Source: Halichoerus grypus (lineage: Eukaryota > Chordata > Mammalia > Carnivora > Phocidae). From it: a stretch of DNA of 64,000 nt. How positions within the stretch are numbered: position 1 is the stretch's first letter; every line of letters begins with the position of its first letter. Position numbers and translations under genes: made by a program. Shown piece after piece: positions 47,795 to 59,639 of this stretch. The notes beneath the pieces are model-generated. The model worked only from the letters and a program-made list of their open reading frames with translations, did not search any database and was not told the origin of the DNA. The stretch lies in contig NC_135716.1 in NCBI RefSeq assembly GCF_964656455.1, positions 109,896,389-109,960,388 on the forward strand, given 5' to 3'.

Positions 47795-48233
47795 ATGAGA
47801 CAAATTCATTGTGTTTCTCCTAAAAAGGAGGAATCTATTTTCTCATCCTTCAATCTGGGCCAAGCTTGTGACTTGCTCTATCCAAAAGAATGTGGCAGAA
47901 ACCTTTTTGCTTTTACTTTTGCCTCTTGGAATGCTGACCTGAGACTACAAATGAGGAAACGTATAGTCTACTAGATGATAAAAAGTCACCTAGATAAGAA
48001 CCAAGGCACCCCAGCCACCAGCTAGCACCATCAGCCAGATATGAGTGAAGCCATCTTAAACCTTCCCCCGCGTAGCCAGTCCTCCAGCTGAAAGCAGCCT
48101 CAAGCAAACCCAGAACAAAACCAGCAGAGGCACTGCCCAGCCACCCACAGAACTGAGGGGAGAAATAATTACTTTAAGCTACTAAATTTTAGGGTAGTTT
48201 GTTATGCAACAATAGATACCTGACATATATAAA
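47795..48233 (+). repeat. MLT1-type (ERVL-MaLR) solo LTR
   Basis: CAATCTGGGCCAAGCTTGTGACTTGC, GCCTCTTGGAATGCTGACC, GAGTGAAGCCATCTTAAACC, ACTTTAAGCTACTAAATTTTAGGGTAGTTTGTTATGCAACAATAGATACCTGA run in MLT1 order. No internal genes accompany it. Confidence 0.85.
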
Positions 48234-48259
48234 GAGATAAACTTGTGAAAAGTCATAGG

Positions 48260-48700
48260 TCAACGAAAAAAAATTTTTGAAATGTATGATATACACATCA
48301 AATGATACGTTTACAAAATGGTATAGTTTATATACCAAAAAATCTGTGCTGCAACTAAAGCAGTGCTTAGAGAGAACTTTGTAACCTCAAATGCATACTT
48401 TAGAAAAGAAAGGCTGGAAATTCATATCACTCTCAGAACACTAGAAAAATAAAATTAAGCGAGGAAAGTGTAAAGAATAAAAGAATACAGAGGCAACCAA
48501 AAAAAGAAGGAAATAACAAACAGTAAATAGAGGTAAAGTAAAACTGAAAGCTGGATTTTTGAAAAAACTCACACATTTTTACAGACTTATGGCAAGATTG
48601 ATTTAAAAAAGGAAGGCAATCATACATTAATCTACAGATTAAAAGCAAGCCTCATCAAAATCCCAACATGCTGATCCTAAAATTTATAGAATAGTTGAGA
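48260..48700 (+). repeat. Ancient L1, ORF2 N-terminal region
   Basis: AAGCAGTGCTTAGAGAGAAC...AACCTCAAATGCATACTTTAG...AAAGCTGGATTTTTGAAAAAAC is the endonuclease-to-RT linker region of an old L1, plus strand. Confidence 0.65.
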
Positions 48701-48992
48701 GTTGATAACCAAGGCACATTTTATATTTTGTTTATAAGATCCACTGCATTCATAAAATAAGGTTCCTCCAAAGCATCTATAAAAGAGAGAGCATTAAATA
48801 GGTATTTACTTATAGTAAATCAATAGGTTCATAATGACACTTAAGGGAACTCATTGGTCACCTTCAGAGAATAACAAGGAACTAATGGATTATTTTAAAA
48901 ATTGGTAAAGTAAGAACAAATATCTATCCTACCTTTCCTAATTGAACTGTACCACTGGGTAACCAAATAGTAGATGAAGAAAAGTTTCTTTT

Positions 48993-49189
48993 TTTTCTTT
49001 TTTCACTTATTTATTTATTTGACACAGAGAGACACAGCGAGAGAGGGAACATAAGTAGGGGAAGTGGGAGAGGGAGAAGCAGGCTTCCCACTGAGCAGGG
49101 AGCCCGATGCGGGGCTCGATCCCAGGACCCCGAGATCATGACCTGAGCCGAAGGTAGACGCTTAATGACTGAGCCACCCAGGAGCCCCG
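48993..49189 (-). mobile_element. CAN-SINE
   Basis: Sense to ABCD3, flanked by AAAGTTTCTTTT (48981-48992 and 49190-49201). Full tRNA-like head. Confidence 0.94.
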
Positions 49190-49639
49190 AAAGTTTCTTT
49201 TTATGGAAGCATTCCACCTTATAAATGAAGAATAACAGAATTAAAATATCACCATTTTGTAAGCCCTAAGAAACAAAAATTCACTGATCTATGCATCAAG
49301 CAACAGTGGCTGCTAAAAATCACAAAAAGAGAAACAACCAGACACTACATACGTCTTCATGGAGAGTATACCACATCAACACCTAAGAAGTATTCTTGTC
49401 CAAAAAAATAAAAAATAAATCAAAGCTTTGATCAAGCTTTTAGATCCAACAACTCATTTATAGGAAATACAGAGAATGAAGAAAAAGTATGCAATCAGCA
49501 TAACCTAGATGGCAGAATCTGTATGGGTTAAAATACTTGATTGTTTCAACAAACTGTAAGAAAGAAAGGGGAAAAACAAATGCGAGCAGGCCATGAAGAT
49601 TAAGAGAAACAAATAAGAAAACACACAACTAAATTATAG

Positions 49640-49960
49640 TGCTTAGGAATGCACATCTGGGCAATAAAATTAGAAAGAAATGTACAGATGCAATTACTAT
49701 AGCAGTCAGGATAGCAGTTATAGCAAGGGAGAGGGATGGGCTCTGACTGGAAAGGGGCACATGGAAGACTTGTGAGGTGGCAGGCAAAAATTTATTTCTT
49801 GACCTGTGTAGTAGTTACAAGGGTGTTTATTTTAAAAACTAAAAAGTCATTAGGTTATGTATGTTTTTATGTAGTTTCCTTCATTTGTGGTAAAAAGGTA
49901 TTAAAAATCTTAGAATATTTCACCATGACTCTAACATTTTAATATCAACATACTACCACA
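49640..49960 (+). repeat. Old L1 3' UTR fragment
   Basis: GAGAGGGATGGGCTCTGACTGG...AAGGGGCACATGG...TCTTGACCTGTGTAGTAGTTACAAGGGTGTTTA is the 3' UTR pattern of L1M-type elements. Confidence 0.6.
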
Positions 49961-50229
49961 AAATTTTAACAATTAACTTTGCGTTTAACATAAAACTTTT
50001 TTTAACCCCTGAATGACTGGTGACTGTTCTTTGAATCTAAGCCCATCTGAAAGATCCGATAAAAATGCTTTATTCTGTCTTTTACCTTCCACATGGCTAA
50101 TTCAAACTTAAAACTCTCATAAGCAGGTACCATTTTTACCCTTCTGATTCCTCACTAGTAAAATGAAAATAATAAAACAACTATCCCAAAAGACTGTAAG
50201 GAATAAACATAAAATACTTAGAACAATGC

Positions 50230-50425
50230 TTAAAATACGGTAAGTGCTCAATAAATAGTTCACAGTAATACTTCCAGCTACATGTCCTTGGAGTCCCTTC
50301 TCAAATCCATTAACTCCATGCCTTTGCTCGTGCTGTTTTCCCCACCTAAAATGCCTTCTATCCCTTAGCGAAACACTACAAACCTCTTAAAGTCAGGCTA
50401 AAACGTGAAGCCTCCCCAGATAACT
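50230..50425 (+). repeat. L2 fragment
   Basis: CATGCCTTTGCTCGTGCTGTTTTCCCCACC...AAAATGCCTTCTATCCC...CTTAAAGTCAGGCTAAAACGTG is L2-like. Confidence 0.5.
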
Positions 50426-50564
50426 ACAGATACCAAATTAGCTGAATATGCTTTGATAAGTTTATATTCAATTTTATACCTCATTAATTTAATTGCATTC
50501 ATTCAGGTCTGCTAATTTAGCAAAAGGATTACAAAGGCATGTTTTTAAAAAAACACTTTTTAAG

Positions 50565-50759
50565 GGCGCCTGGGTGGCTCAGTTGGTTAAGCAACTGCCT
50601 TCGGCTCAGGTCATGATCCTGGAGTCCCGGGATCGAGTCCCACATCGGGCTCCCTGCTCAGCTGGGGGTCTGCTTCTCCCTCTGACCCTCTTCCCTTTCA
50701 TGCTCTCTGTCTCTCATTCTCTCTCTCTCAAATAAATAAATAAAATCTTTAAAAAAAAA
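50565..50759 (+). mobile_element. CAN-SINE
   Basis: Antisense to ABCD3, perfect 18-bp TSD AAAAAAACACTTTTTAAG (50547-50564 and 50760-50777). Same subfamily markers as the copy at 23607. Confidence 0.96.
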
Positions 50760-50999
50760 AAAAAAACACTTTTTAAGCATACTCAAAGCTTCAAACCCTC
50801 TTAATATGTACAATAACTCCCACTGAAGGGCGTAACCATCAGCTATCCAAAGTATTTTATCCTTACATTCATAGAAGGCTGTATCATTGACAGAGAGACC
50901 TAAAACAAGTGGTTTTTTCATAAAAAGAATGTCATGATGAGAGCCATGTCCTTAAGTAAGGGCCTGATGCAGTTTTTTTGTAGAAATAACTACAAATGC

Positions 51000-51211
51000 T
51001 TGTGCACCTGGTGACTCAGCCAGTTAAGCATCTGCCTTTGGCTCAGGTCAGGATCCCAGAGTCCAGGGATCCAGCCCCAGGTCTGACTCCCTGCTCAGCG
51101 GGGAGTCTGCTTCTTCCTCTCCCTCTGCTCCTCCCCCCACTTGTGAGTGCTCTCTTTAGCTCACTCTCCCTCTCAAATAAATATATAAAATCTTTAAAAA
51201 AAAAAAAAAAG
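51000..51211 (+). mobile_element. CAN-SINE
   Basis: Antisense to ABCD3, TSD AACTACAAATGC (50988-50999 and 51212-51223). The head is diverged (CACCTGGTGACTCAG). Confidence 0.94.
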
Positions 51212-51725
51212 AACTACAAATGCCATTCTTAAACAAGTCTGACATTCCATACAAATCATTCCAAAAGAAATAACAATAGAGAAATACAATACCCATTTTT
51301 ATAAAATTTAATCTGGCAAATATAATTGTAAAGAAAACTGCAAAGAGAGTATCTTTATTCTTCATAATTCCAGTTTGTATTTTATTGTAACAGATTAGAA
51401 GGTGATGATACTCATCAGGTCATGGATAAGACTGATGTTGATCCTAGGAAAAAATTACAACTTATTTACGAAAATGGACAATATGGCACCAGTACTTGGA
51501 AGAAGTGGTAAATTCTAAGAACAAGCACAAGTTCACCAAAAAGTCATGTTGGACCAAATTCATTCTCTTCTCTGAAGGGATCATGAAAATTATGTAAACT
51601 TAGTTATTATGCTACAAAGCATTTGACGATGGACCAAATCAGTTCTCCACCTTTTCCATGCAAAAGAAACCGATGCCACTCTAGGGTCTCATCTTCACTG
51701 CTCCATGACCAGAAAAGACCCTTCC

Positions 51726-51919
51726 CGGGGTGCCTGGGTGGCTCAGTCGGTTAAGCGTCTGCTCAGGTCATGGTCCCAGGGTCCTGGGATTGAGCAGCGA
51801 ATTGGGCTCCCTGCTCAGCATGGGGCCTGCTTCTCCCTCTCCCTCTGCTGCTCCCCCTGCTTGTGCACGCACTTTCTATCTCTATCAAATAAATAAGTAA
51901 TCGAAAGAAAGAAAGAAAG
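51726..51919 (+). mobile_element. CAN-SINE
   Basis: Antisense to ABCD3, TSD AAAGACCCTTCC (51714-51725 and 51920-51931), with an (AAAG)n tail. About 10 bp of the head (CCTTCGG) is missing. Confidence 0.94.
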
Positions 51920-52784
51920 AAAGACCCTTCCTCACCAGCTCCAGCAGAAACATCTCCAACTGGCCCAATATGGATTTGATGCGTAGTCCTAGGGTCAGAG
52001 TGCCAGGTCATTACCAGAAGGAAAAGTGTGAAAAAGTATTAGGTAAGTTGAAGATGAGAACTAATACAACACCCAAAGGGTATGAAATAATAGAAAGGTT
52101 ACAGAGGTATAAACACACCGTTCTATACTTGGTCCTGTCCAATAACTTAAATTTACTGGGAAAATACAGAGAATGAATACTAATTAAATGTATACGATCC
52201 AAAAAAAAAAATTTAGAGGAAGTGATACATCCAAAGATAAGTATAAATACGCGCACCCAGGTTTAATTAAAAAAAAAAAAATCAAACACAAGTTGAGGAG
52301 GGCAAATGAAGGGAAAACAACTGTGTAAACTAAATCCGAGTGAAGAGTATTGATTGTCACAAAAATAATAAATGTAACCTCACCTATTTTAACAAAATCT
52401 TAGGATCTACAAAGCAAGTAACAGGCCATTCCACTCTGTGTCAGTCAGACCACACTTAGAAATAATAAATTTAGTTTTGGACTTCTTCTTTAAGAGGTGG
52501 AGAAATAAAGAACATCATATTCAGGAAGCAGCAAATGAAAAAACACAGAGGCCTGAAACCATGTCATGTAAAAGTAAATACCTTCCAACTTTGAAAGTAA
52601 ATGATCCTATCAATACAAAAAGGCTTCTTTAGGGAGATTTTCATGGGCACATTTGAGGAAATTTTTAGGAAGGCTCAATGGTTTTTGAGAATCTAATAGT
52701 GGCATGTTTGGCTGTCCTTTTAGTTTTCCTTTCAGCAAGCATAGGGAACTAAAGCTACATCTTCTATTGAGCTTTGTTCCAGCG

Positions 52785-52975
52785 ACTACTGATTAAGACA
52801 ATTTCTGACTTAATCCTCACAACCACTGAGTTAAGTAAATACTATTATCCCTGTTCTGCAGGTGAGAATACTGAGGCTCAGAGGCTGAGTAAACTTTGTA
52901 CAAGGTCACAGATCTAGCAAATAGCTGCATAAAAACTTGAACCCATATCTAACTCCAAAGACTATACCATGTTTT
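52785..52975 (+). repeat. MIR SINE
   Basis: TTAATCCTCACAACCACTGAG...ATTATCCCTGTTCTGCAGGTGAG...TACAAGGTCACAGATCTAGCAAATAG...CTCCAAAGACTATACCAT is a clear MIR. Confidence 0.85.
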
Positions 52976-53426
52976 ATAGTATGCCAAACCGCCTCCATAA
53001 TAAAGATCAAGTTGCTACATGTAAAAATGCGCATTCTTGCAAGTTAAAATGTCGTGACGTCATTTTACACCTTTGAAGTAGTAAAAAAAAATTCAAACAC
53101 CCCTTATTGATGATTAGAGAATTAAATCTGCACTCGTCATAGTATTCTGTGGCACAACTCTTGAGAAGTAATAGATGTAATTTGTGTGGCTCCAGAATGT
53201 TCACACCCTTTCCATAAACACTAAGGAAAGTTCATAAACTTTCATTCTATAATCCCATTTCTGGCAACTTATTCCAAGGAAATAATTCAGCAGAGACAGA
53301 AATGTTCACCTGCAAGAATATTTAGCATTATCTAGAAAAATTACAGAAGCAATCTAGATGCCCAAAATAAATTATGATATAGTCACACAAAGGAATATTT
53401 ACGTATTTCTTTAAAAGTATAGTTAC

Positions 53427-53579
53427 GGAGGCACCAGGGTGGCTCAAGAGTTCCGGGATCGGATAGAGTACTGTGTGCGTTGAGTGCGTGCGTGTGCGTG
53501 TGTGTGCCTGTGTGCGTGCGCTGGCTTAGCAGGGAGTCTGCTTCTCCCTTTCCCTCTGTTCCTCCCCCCTGCTTGCTCA

Positions 53580-53613
<34 letters not shown>

Positions 53614-53638
53614 AATAAATAAAATCTTTTTTTAAAAG
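53427..53638 (+). mobile_element. CAN-SINE with GT-rich internal replacement
   Basis: Both ends are SINE-like (GGCACCAGGGTGGCTCAAG... and AGCAGGGAGTCTGCTTCTCC...AAATAAAATC) and a TSD AGTATAGTTAC flanks it (53416-53426 and 53639-53649). The middle of the tRNA-like head, with the B box, is replaced by about 60 bp of GTGCGTGC/GTGTGT sequence. Confidence 0.9.
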
Positions 53639-54036
53639 AGTATAGTTACAAAGTTCATGTAGAAACATAGGAAAGATGTCTACATATTAAATGAAAATAG
53701 CAAAACATGTACATTATAATTATGTAAGAATGCTTGCATGTAAATGAGAAATACGAGGTAACAAAAATAAAATATATGTTATAGTGATGACATTATGGAT
53801 AACTTAATTTTTTAAATCATCTTTAATGTTTCCACTGTATTGTTAACTGTGAAAAGGTTATAGAACAGTAATGATACCATTTTCATAAATTTCTAAGACT
53901 TGTTTTACCCATGCATATAAAAGGGGCCCAGCCCCTAAACAGCTCATAATATACTTAAGGAGACATTTACATTTGTAGCAAGAAAAATTTGTTATTTAAA
54001 ATAACAGTAACCACAGCCCTAAGAAATAGGGAAATA

Positions 54037-54139
54037 GTACAGCATAGGGAATATAGTCAATGGTATTGTAATAACATTTGTATGGTGACAGATGGTAGCT
54101 AGACTTGTGATGAGTATAGCATAACTAATAAACTTGTAG
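54037..54139 (+). repeat. L1 3' UTR fragment, near-identical to 56231-56333
   Basis: GTACAGCATAGGGAATATAG...TTGTATGGTGACAGATGGTAG is an L1MA-type 3' UTR. It matches 56231-56333 at all but one of 103 positions by my alignment. Confidence 0.85.
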
Positions 54140-54159
54140 CATCTCAGAGTCAGTCAACA

Positions 54160-54530
54160 AACTTTTTTTGAGAGCCGACTATATGCCAGCCACAGTTCTA
54201 GCCACTGGGGCTATAACAATGAGCAAAACAGACAAAAATTCCTGCCCTCATGGAACTTACATCCTAGCAGCAGAGACATACAATAAGCAAGATAAGTATA
54301 TAAATAAATACCGCATTTGATAGTGGTAAGGAAAAGCCGGGAAAGTGAGCAGTGTGTGTGTAGAGAATGCTTTTTTAAACTGAATGGCAGTGGAAGGTCT
54401 CCCTGAGAAGAAATTCTGAAAAAAGATGGAAAAAGGGGAGGGAGTTAGCATTGTGGATATGTGGGGAAAGAGCATACAAGACAAGGCAAGAGCAAGTGCA
54501 AAAAACCTTGAAAAAGAATCTCTGGCCAAT
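54160..54530 (-). repeat. L2, minus strand
   Basis: CACAGTTCTAGCCACTGGGGCTATAACAATGAGCAAAACAGACAAAAATTCCTGCCCTCATGGAACTTAC is the reverse complement of internal L2 sequence, continuing to GCAAGAGCAAGTGCAAAAA. Confidence 0.75.
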
Positions 54531-55231
54531 GACGCTATTGTGCCAAAAACAGAGAAGTGTAATTAATTAAACAGCAGACCATAGATAGCTACACAGTTCT
54601 GAGAACACTGCTTCTGGACCTGACCTGCATCAGTTGGTTTCAGTACACAGACGCTTTTCCTGGCAAATTCTTTGAGGCTTTTGCTTAAGCATTCTCTTTT
54701 TATTCTGAGGATCCAAAATGAGGCCTATAACATCCATTCGTGGTTCATCCCAAGGGTCTCCTGAATCTCCAGCCTCTCACCTGCCTCATGCTTGTACTTT
54801 GCAAAACATTCAGTGGGCCTGTGAAACTGAGCAAAGGGAAGCCAGCGCCTCCTAGAGCTTGATTTGAAAGGAGCAGATCTCAGGAAGGAAAGCTGAATTT
54901 CAAGTATGCAGGAAAGCTGTAAAGTTGCGGGGAGAGAGTGCAGGGAGTAAAAGCTAGAGATATGAGAACATTTAAGAGGTACAGAAAAGATCTAGCAAAA
55001 GGCCACGGGGCTGAGGCTCAGGGAAAAATAGTCAACAAACTGCCAACAGTGGAAATGTCAAAGGAACTTACAAATAAAAGAATGTCTCCATCTGAAACTG
55101 TTCACCATGCTGAGAGATAATCGCTGCCATCACCCCCAAATTTTCGATAAAACTCTACTACAATTACCTGCTTTGTGGCTGATGCTTTATAGGAATCAAG
55201 GCAGATACCAAAAAGGCTCAAGAGACAAGAT

Positions 55232-55881
55232 ATAAGTAGGATCTAAAATAGAGCAAAAGCTTTTGCACAGGGAAGGAAAACTATCAACAAAACAAAAACG
55301 CAACCTACTGAATGGGAGAAGATATTTGCAAATGATATATCTAATAAGAGGCCAATATTCAAAATATACAAAAAACTTATACAACTCAACACCAAAAAAC
55401 CCCATAAATACTCCAATTAAAAATGGGCAAAGGACCTGAATAGACATTTTTCCAAAGAAGACATACAGATGGCCAACAGACACATGAATAGATGATCAAC
55501 ATCACTAATCATCAGGGAAATGCAAATAAAAACCATGAGATATCATCTTACACCGTCAGAACGGCTACTATCAAAAAGACAAGAAATGATAAGTGTTGGC
55601 AAGGATGTAGAGAAAAGGGAACCCTCATGCACTGTTGATAGGAATGTAAATTGGTGCAGCCACTGTGGAAAACAGTATGGAGGTTCCTCAAAAAATTAAA
55701 AATAGAAGTACCAATACGATCCAGTAATTCCATTACTGGGTGTTTACCCAAAGAAAACAAAAACGCTAATTCAAAAAGATATATGCACGCCTATGTTTAT
55801 TACAGCGTTATTTATAATAGCCAAGATATAGACACAACCTAAGCATCCACTGATAGATGAATGGATAAAGATGTGGTGTGT

Positions 55882-55936
<55 letters not shown>

Positions 55937-56404
55937 GAATATTACTCAGCCATAAAAAAGAGATCTTGCCATTCAAAACAACATGGATGGACCCAGACAA
56001 CAGTACGCTAAGTGAAATAAATCAGAGAAAGACAAACCATATGATTTCACTTATATGTGGAATCCAAAAAAAACCCCACACAAATAAACAAAAAGCAGGA
56101 ACAGACTCATACATAAAGAGAGAACTGATGGTTGCCAGAGGGGTGGGAGTAGGGGATGGGAAACATGGGTGAAGAGAAGTGGAAAGTACAGGCTTCCAGT
56201 TACGGAACGAATAAGTCACAGGGATAAAAGGTACAGCATAGGGAATATAGTCAATGGTATTGTAATAACATTTGTATGGTGACAGATGGTAGCTAGACTT
56301 GTGATGAGTATAGCAGAACTAATAAACTTGTAGAAGCACTGTGTTGTACACCTGCAACTAATATAACACTGTACGTCAACTATACTTCAATTTAAAATAT
56401 ATAT
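55232..56404 (+). repeat. Old eutherian L1 (L1MA-like), 5'-truncated
   Basis: ORF2 C-terminal words (AATGGGAGAAGATATTTGCAA, GGCAAAGGACCTGAATAGAC, GGAATATTACTCAGCCATAA) lead into a 3' UTR ending GTTGTACACCTGCAACTAATATAAC...ACTTCAATTTAAAATA. The ORF has several breaks. Confidence 0.9.
55889..55934. repeat. (AC)23 microsatellite within L1
   Basis: Uninterrupted AC repeat in the old L1, expanded at the TATATATAC position that L1s have before GGAATATTACTCAGCC. Confidence 0.98.
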
Positions 56405-56405
56405 T

Positions 56406-56548
56406 TATATTAGGGACCCTGGCTGGCTCAGCTGGAAGAGCATGCGACTCTTGATGTCCACGTTGTGAGTCCAAGCCCCACGTTGGATGTAGAGATTACT
56501 TAGAAAATAAAATCTTTTAAAAAAATAAATTGAAAAAATAAAAAAACC
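56406..56548 (+). mobile_element. Old CAN-SINE, short tRNA-Lys subfamily
   Basis: GGACCCTGGCTGGCTCAGCTGG...GAGCATGCGACTCTTGATG...GAGATTACTTAGAAAATAAAATC, with TSD AAAATATATATT (56394-56405 and 56549-56560). It sits directly on the 3' tail of the L1. Confidence 0.88.
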
Positions 56549-56639
56549 AAAATATATATTAAAATTTTTTAAATAAATAAATAAAATAAAACAGAGCAGA
56601 GGCAAAATTTTAAATAAGGTGTAACTAAGAAAACTACAA

Positions 56640-56960
56640 GCTTCCTGAAACTCCTCAGAAATATTTGGGGGAGGAAACTGTGTTCCCACCATCTACAGAG
56701 TGGGCTTTGAAAAGGATAAAGGATCACTCCATAAGCTGGGGGACTTGGCTACACCCTGATAGCTGACAGCTAGGTCACACCCAATCAAGCAATTAAGACA
56801 TAAAACAAGAAAGGTACGTAAGCTTTTGACAACTGTGAAGCTGGAGAGATCCCAGCCGGGCTAAGGATGTCAAATCTCACTATCTTGCCAGCCTGTTGAC
56901 CTTTTGCCCAGGCCCCTCAATAAAATGGTTTGATCCAAAAAAATAAAAAATAAAAATAAG
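56640..56960 (+). repeat. Unassigned LTR-like or retroposed segment ending in AATAAA and A-rich tail
   Basis: TGAAGCTGGAGAGATCCCAGCC...CACTATCTTGCCAGCCTGTTGACC...CCCCTCAATAAAATGGTTTGATCC is followed by an A-rich run. The layout resembles the R-U5 part of an LTR or a polyadenylated retrocopy. No coding potential is recognised. Confidence 0.3.
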
Positions 56961-57654
56961 GTACCTAAATTCATGCTTCAGGAAGTTAAAAAGGATCATT
57001 ATTTAGATCATCCAGAGTTGTTACATGATACTTCATGGAATAGATGACTCTCACCTACCCCTTAAAGGATAAGAGCTGAAGAACAGAAAATATAAGGAGA
57101 GAGATTCCAGGTTTGGTTAATATGAATAACGTTCCAAAGCCTGGGATGAATGTGGCCTGTTCAGAGAACAGTGCAAAACTGGTCTATTTGGAACAGAGCA
57201 TACTCATTGGCAGGCAAAGGCATATAAGATTAGCCAGGTAAGGTGAGACCAGGTGAGGGACAAGAAATCTGAACTTGACAAGCTTCATGGGAAGGGGAAG
57301 AAACTGCTTTGTTCTGTTTTTGTTTTTCGTGTTTGGTTTAAGACTAAAATACTATGGCAGTGCAGACTGGTCTTTTTGCCCTCTAAAATTGGCCTGTAAT
57401 ATCCTAATACCTTGCCCATGTTACATACTCTCAGATATACAACTATCACCTAATGCCTCTATTCATGTTTGTACTGGTCCTACATCCCCAACTGTCAGAC
57501 AATTACCCTTAACCTTAAAAGTTCTTCAACTAAAAAAAAAAGTTCTTCAAAAAAAAGTTCTTCAACTATCCTACATAATTTGCCCACCCCATACAACACT
57601 TAGTGTCTATCCCGTGACATGTGCAAACTAGTAATTTATACATGACGCAGTACA

Positions 57655-58115
57655 CCCCTCAAGAAACTCACTCTAATGTAGGCAGAAGCCAAGAAAATAA
57701 ACTAGTACAATACAGAGTGCTAACTAGTGAAGTAATGCTTAGCATATCATGAGAGCAAAGGACAACATCAGTTTGGAAATCAGGAAAAGACAGAAAACAC
57801 CTAAGAGAAAGTGTTAACTGGACTGAGTTTTGAAAGAAAATAAATACCAAAAGGTGGGGAGAAGTGCTGGGGATGACAGTAATCAGACTGCAAAGACTGA
57901 GCAAAGCCTGTCATACTCAGACTGTTACTCCATATGGCTGGATGAGTAGGAGAAGTAGTAGTAAAGGACCAGATCATGAACACGATTTTCTCGTGCTAAG
58001 GATTTTGTGTTTTAGAATAACCAAAAGACTTTAATGAAGGAATAACAAGATCATAATTGTTTCTTAAAAAGAGCTCTGGTGGCAGTGGAAGATGGATTGA
58101 AAGGGTTCCACAAAG
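57655..58115 (-). repeat. L2, minus strand
   Basis: AAGAAACTCACTCTAATGTAGG...CTGGACTGAGTTTTGAAAG...CTTTAATGAAGGAATAACAAGATC...GGCAGTGGAAGATGGATTG follow reverse-complement L2 in order. Confidence 0.6.
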
Positions 58116-58194
58116 CTTCCTCCTACCATAAAATGCAACAAAAATCTGATAAAGGCTGCTATTAACATTCAATTTATCTGCAGTTATCCACTCC

Positions 58195-58475
58195 TACCCC
58201 TTTTCTAGGCTTAGCTCATATTCTTCATAAAGCCCTCCTTAACGCTTCCCAAACACATTAATCTTTCCTTTCTCAGAACTTCTAAGGCATGTCTGTCTGT
58301 ACACTGCATTCTGTCACCACCTTAAAATTTTAATTAATTTGCATTTAAATTTCTTCTTAACAATAATGTAAGCTCCCTATGAAAAGATGTCATATTTTTT
58401 TAATGTATGTGTAATATACACACACACACCCCCTCTATCCCATAGCACCTAGGGCAGTAATACAACATTTTGAAA
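58195..58475 (+). repeat. L2 3' region
   Basis: AAAGCCCTCCTTAACGCTTCC...AATAATGTAAGCTCCCTATG...TATCCCATAGCACCTAGGGCAG is an L2 3' part, with a short CA run inside. Confidence 0.65.
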
Positions 58476-59639
58476 CAGATACTTCCTTTGAACTGAATAG
58501 ATGGTCTCCTTTATCTATGAGTACAGATTCCACTACTCTCCATAAATAACAAATAAAATAAAATGTATGATTTTAAAATGCATGATTTAAAATTAAGGGG
58601 AAAAAAGTATACGTAGTGGGAAATGAACACAAGGCAACTTTCTAAGAAGATGAAAATGTTCTAATTTATGATAGGGGTGTGTTACACTGTTGTACTGCAT
58701 TTACTTAAAAAATGTATAACCAAGATTTATACCGTTTAACATATATAAATTTACCTAAAAACCTGGAAAAATAAGGGGTAGGAGCAAGGGGCTATAGATG
58801 AAACATGAATAGCAAAATGTTGATGGCACTTCTTCAGTAAAGCATATAGATGGTTCATTATATTATTCTGCTTACTTTGAAAAAAATGCATTAACAAAAC
58901 TAAAAAATAACTCAGAAAATTAAATTATTTATTCTCCTAATGTTTGGTATAATGTGACATTGTAACTTTTAAAGTGGTTTTACTAGCTCTATTACCTAGT
59001 TGATTCTAAGGAATACCTTCTAAGAAAAATCTATTGTTCATAGCATAGATGAAAAAAGGCCAAGCAGCCATAGGTTCCTTAATTAAGCACCAGATAGGAA
59101 AATTAGCCCTGTAAAAACGATACCCAAAAAGCCAGTAAGATATAAAGTTAGAATTTTCTAATCTCCTAATCTTCAAACTGTGCAGCCGAAGATAGCATTT
59201 GAAAGATATCCAAAAGTTTCTGGAAATGCAACATCTACAAAAACAGACTCAACACCATTCTTGATGGTTTTAAAATAATTCAATTATTTTATCTCAGTAA
59301 TTTAAACCTCATGCTTATCTGCTCTTAATTTGCATTCTCCTCCCACAAAATATTTAATGGGGAAAATAAAGATTTTCCTTATTCATGCCAATGCACAAGG
59401 TTAACAATCTTTTGTTCAGTAAATTAGTTGTTGCATAACTTAATCCCTCAAAAAGTACTAAATTTCTCAAAAAGACTTCCAAAGCATTTTACAATAAAAT
59501 GTAAATGAAAAAACACCTAAAATTTAGTAAGACAATTTCTTTTACACTGTTATGCTATTTCTCAGGAGATGATATTTAAAACTTTCCTTACAATAATCTA
59601 CAGCCTTATAAATCACTAGCTATCTAAACTGTGACTGGA

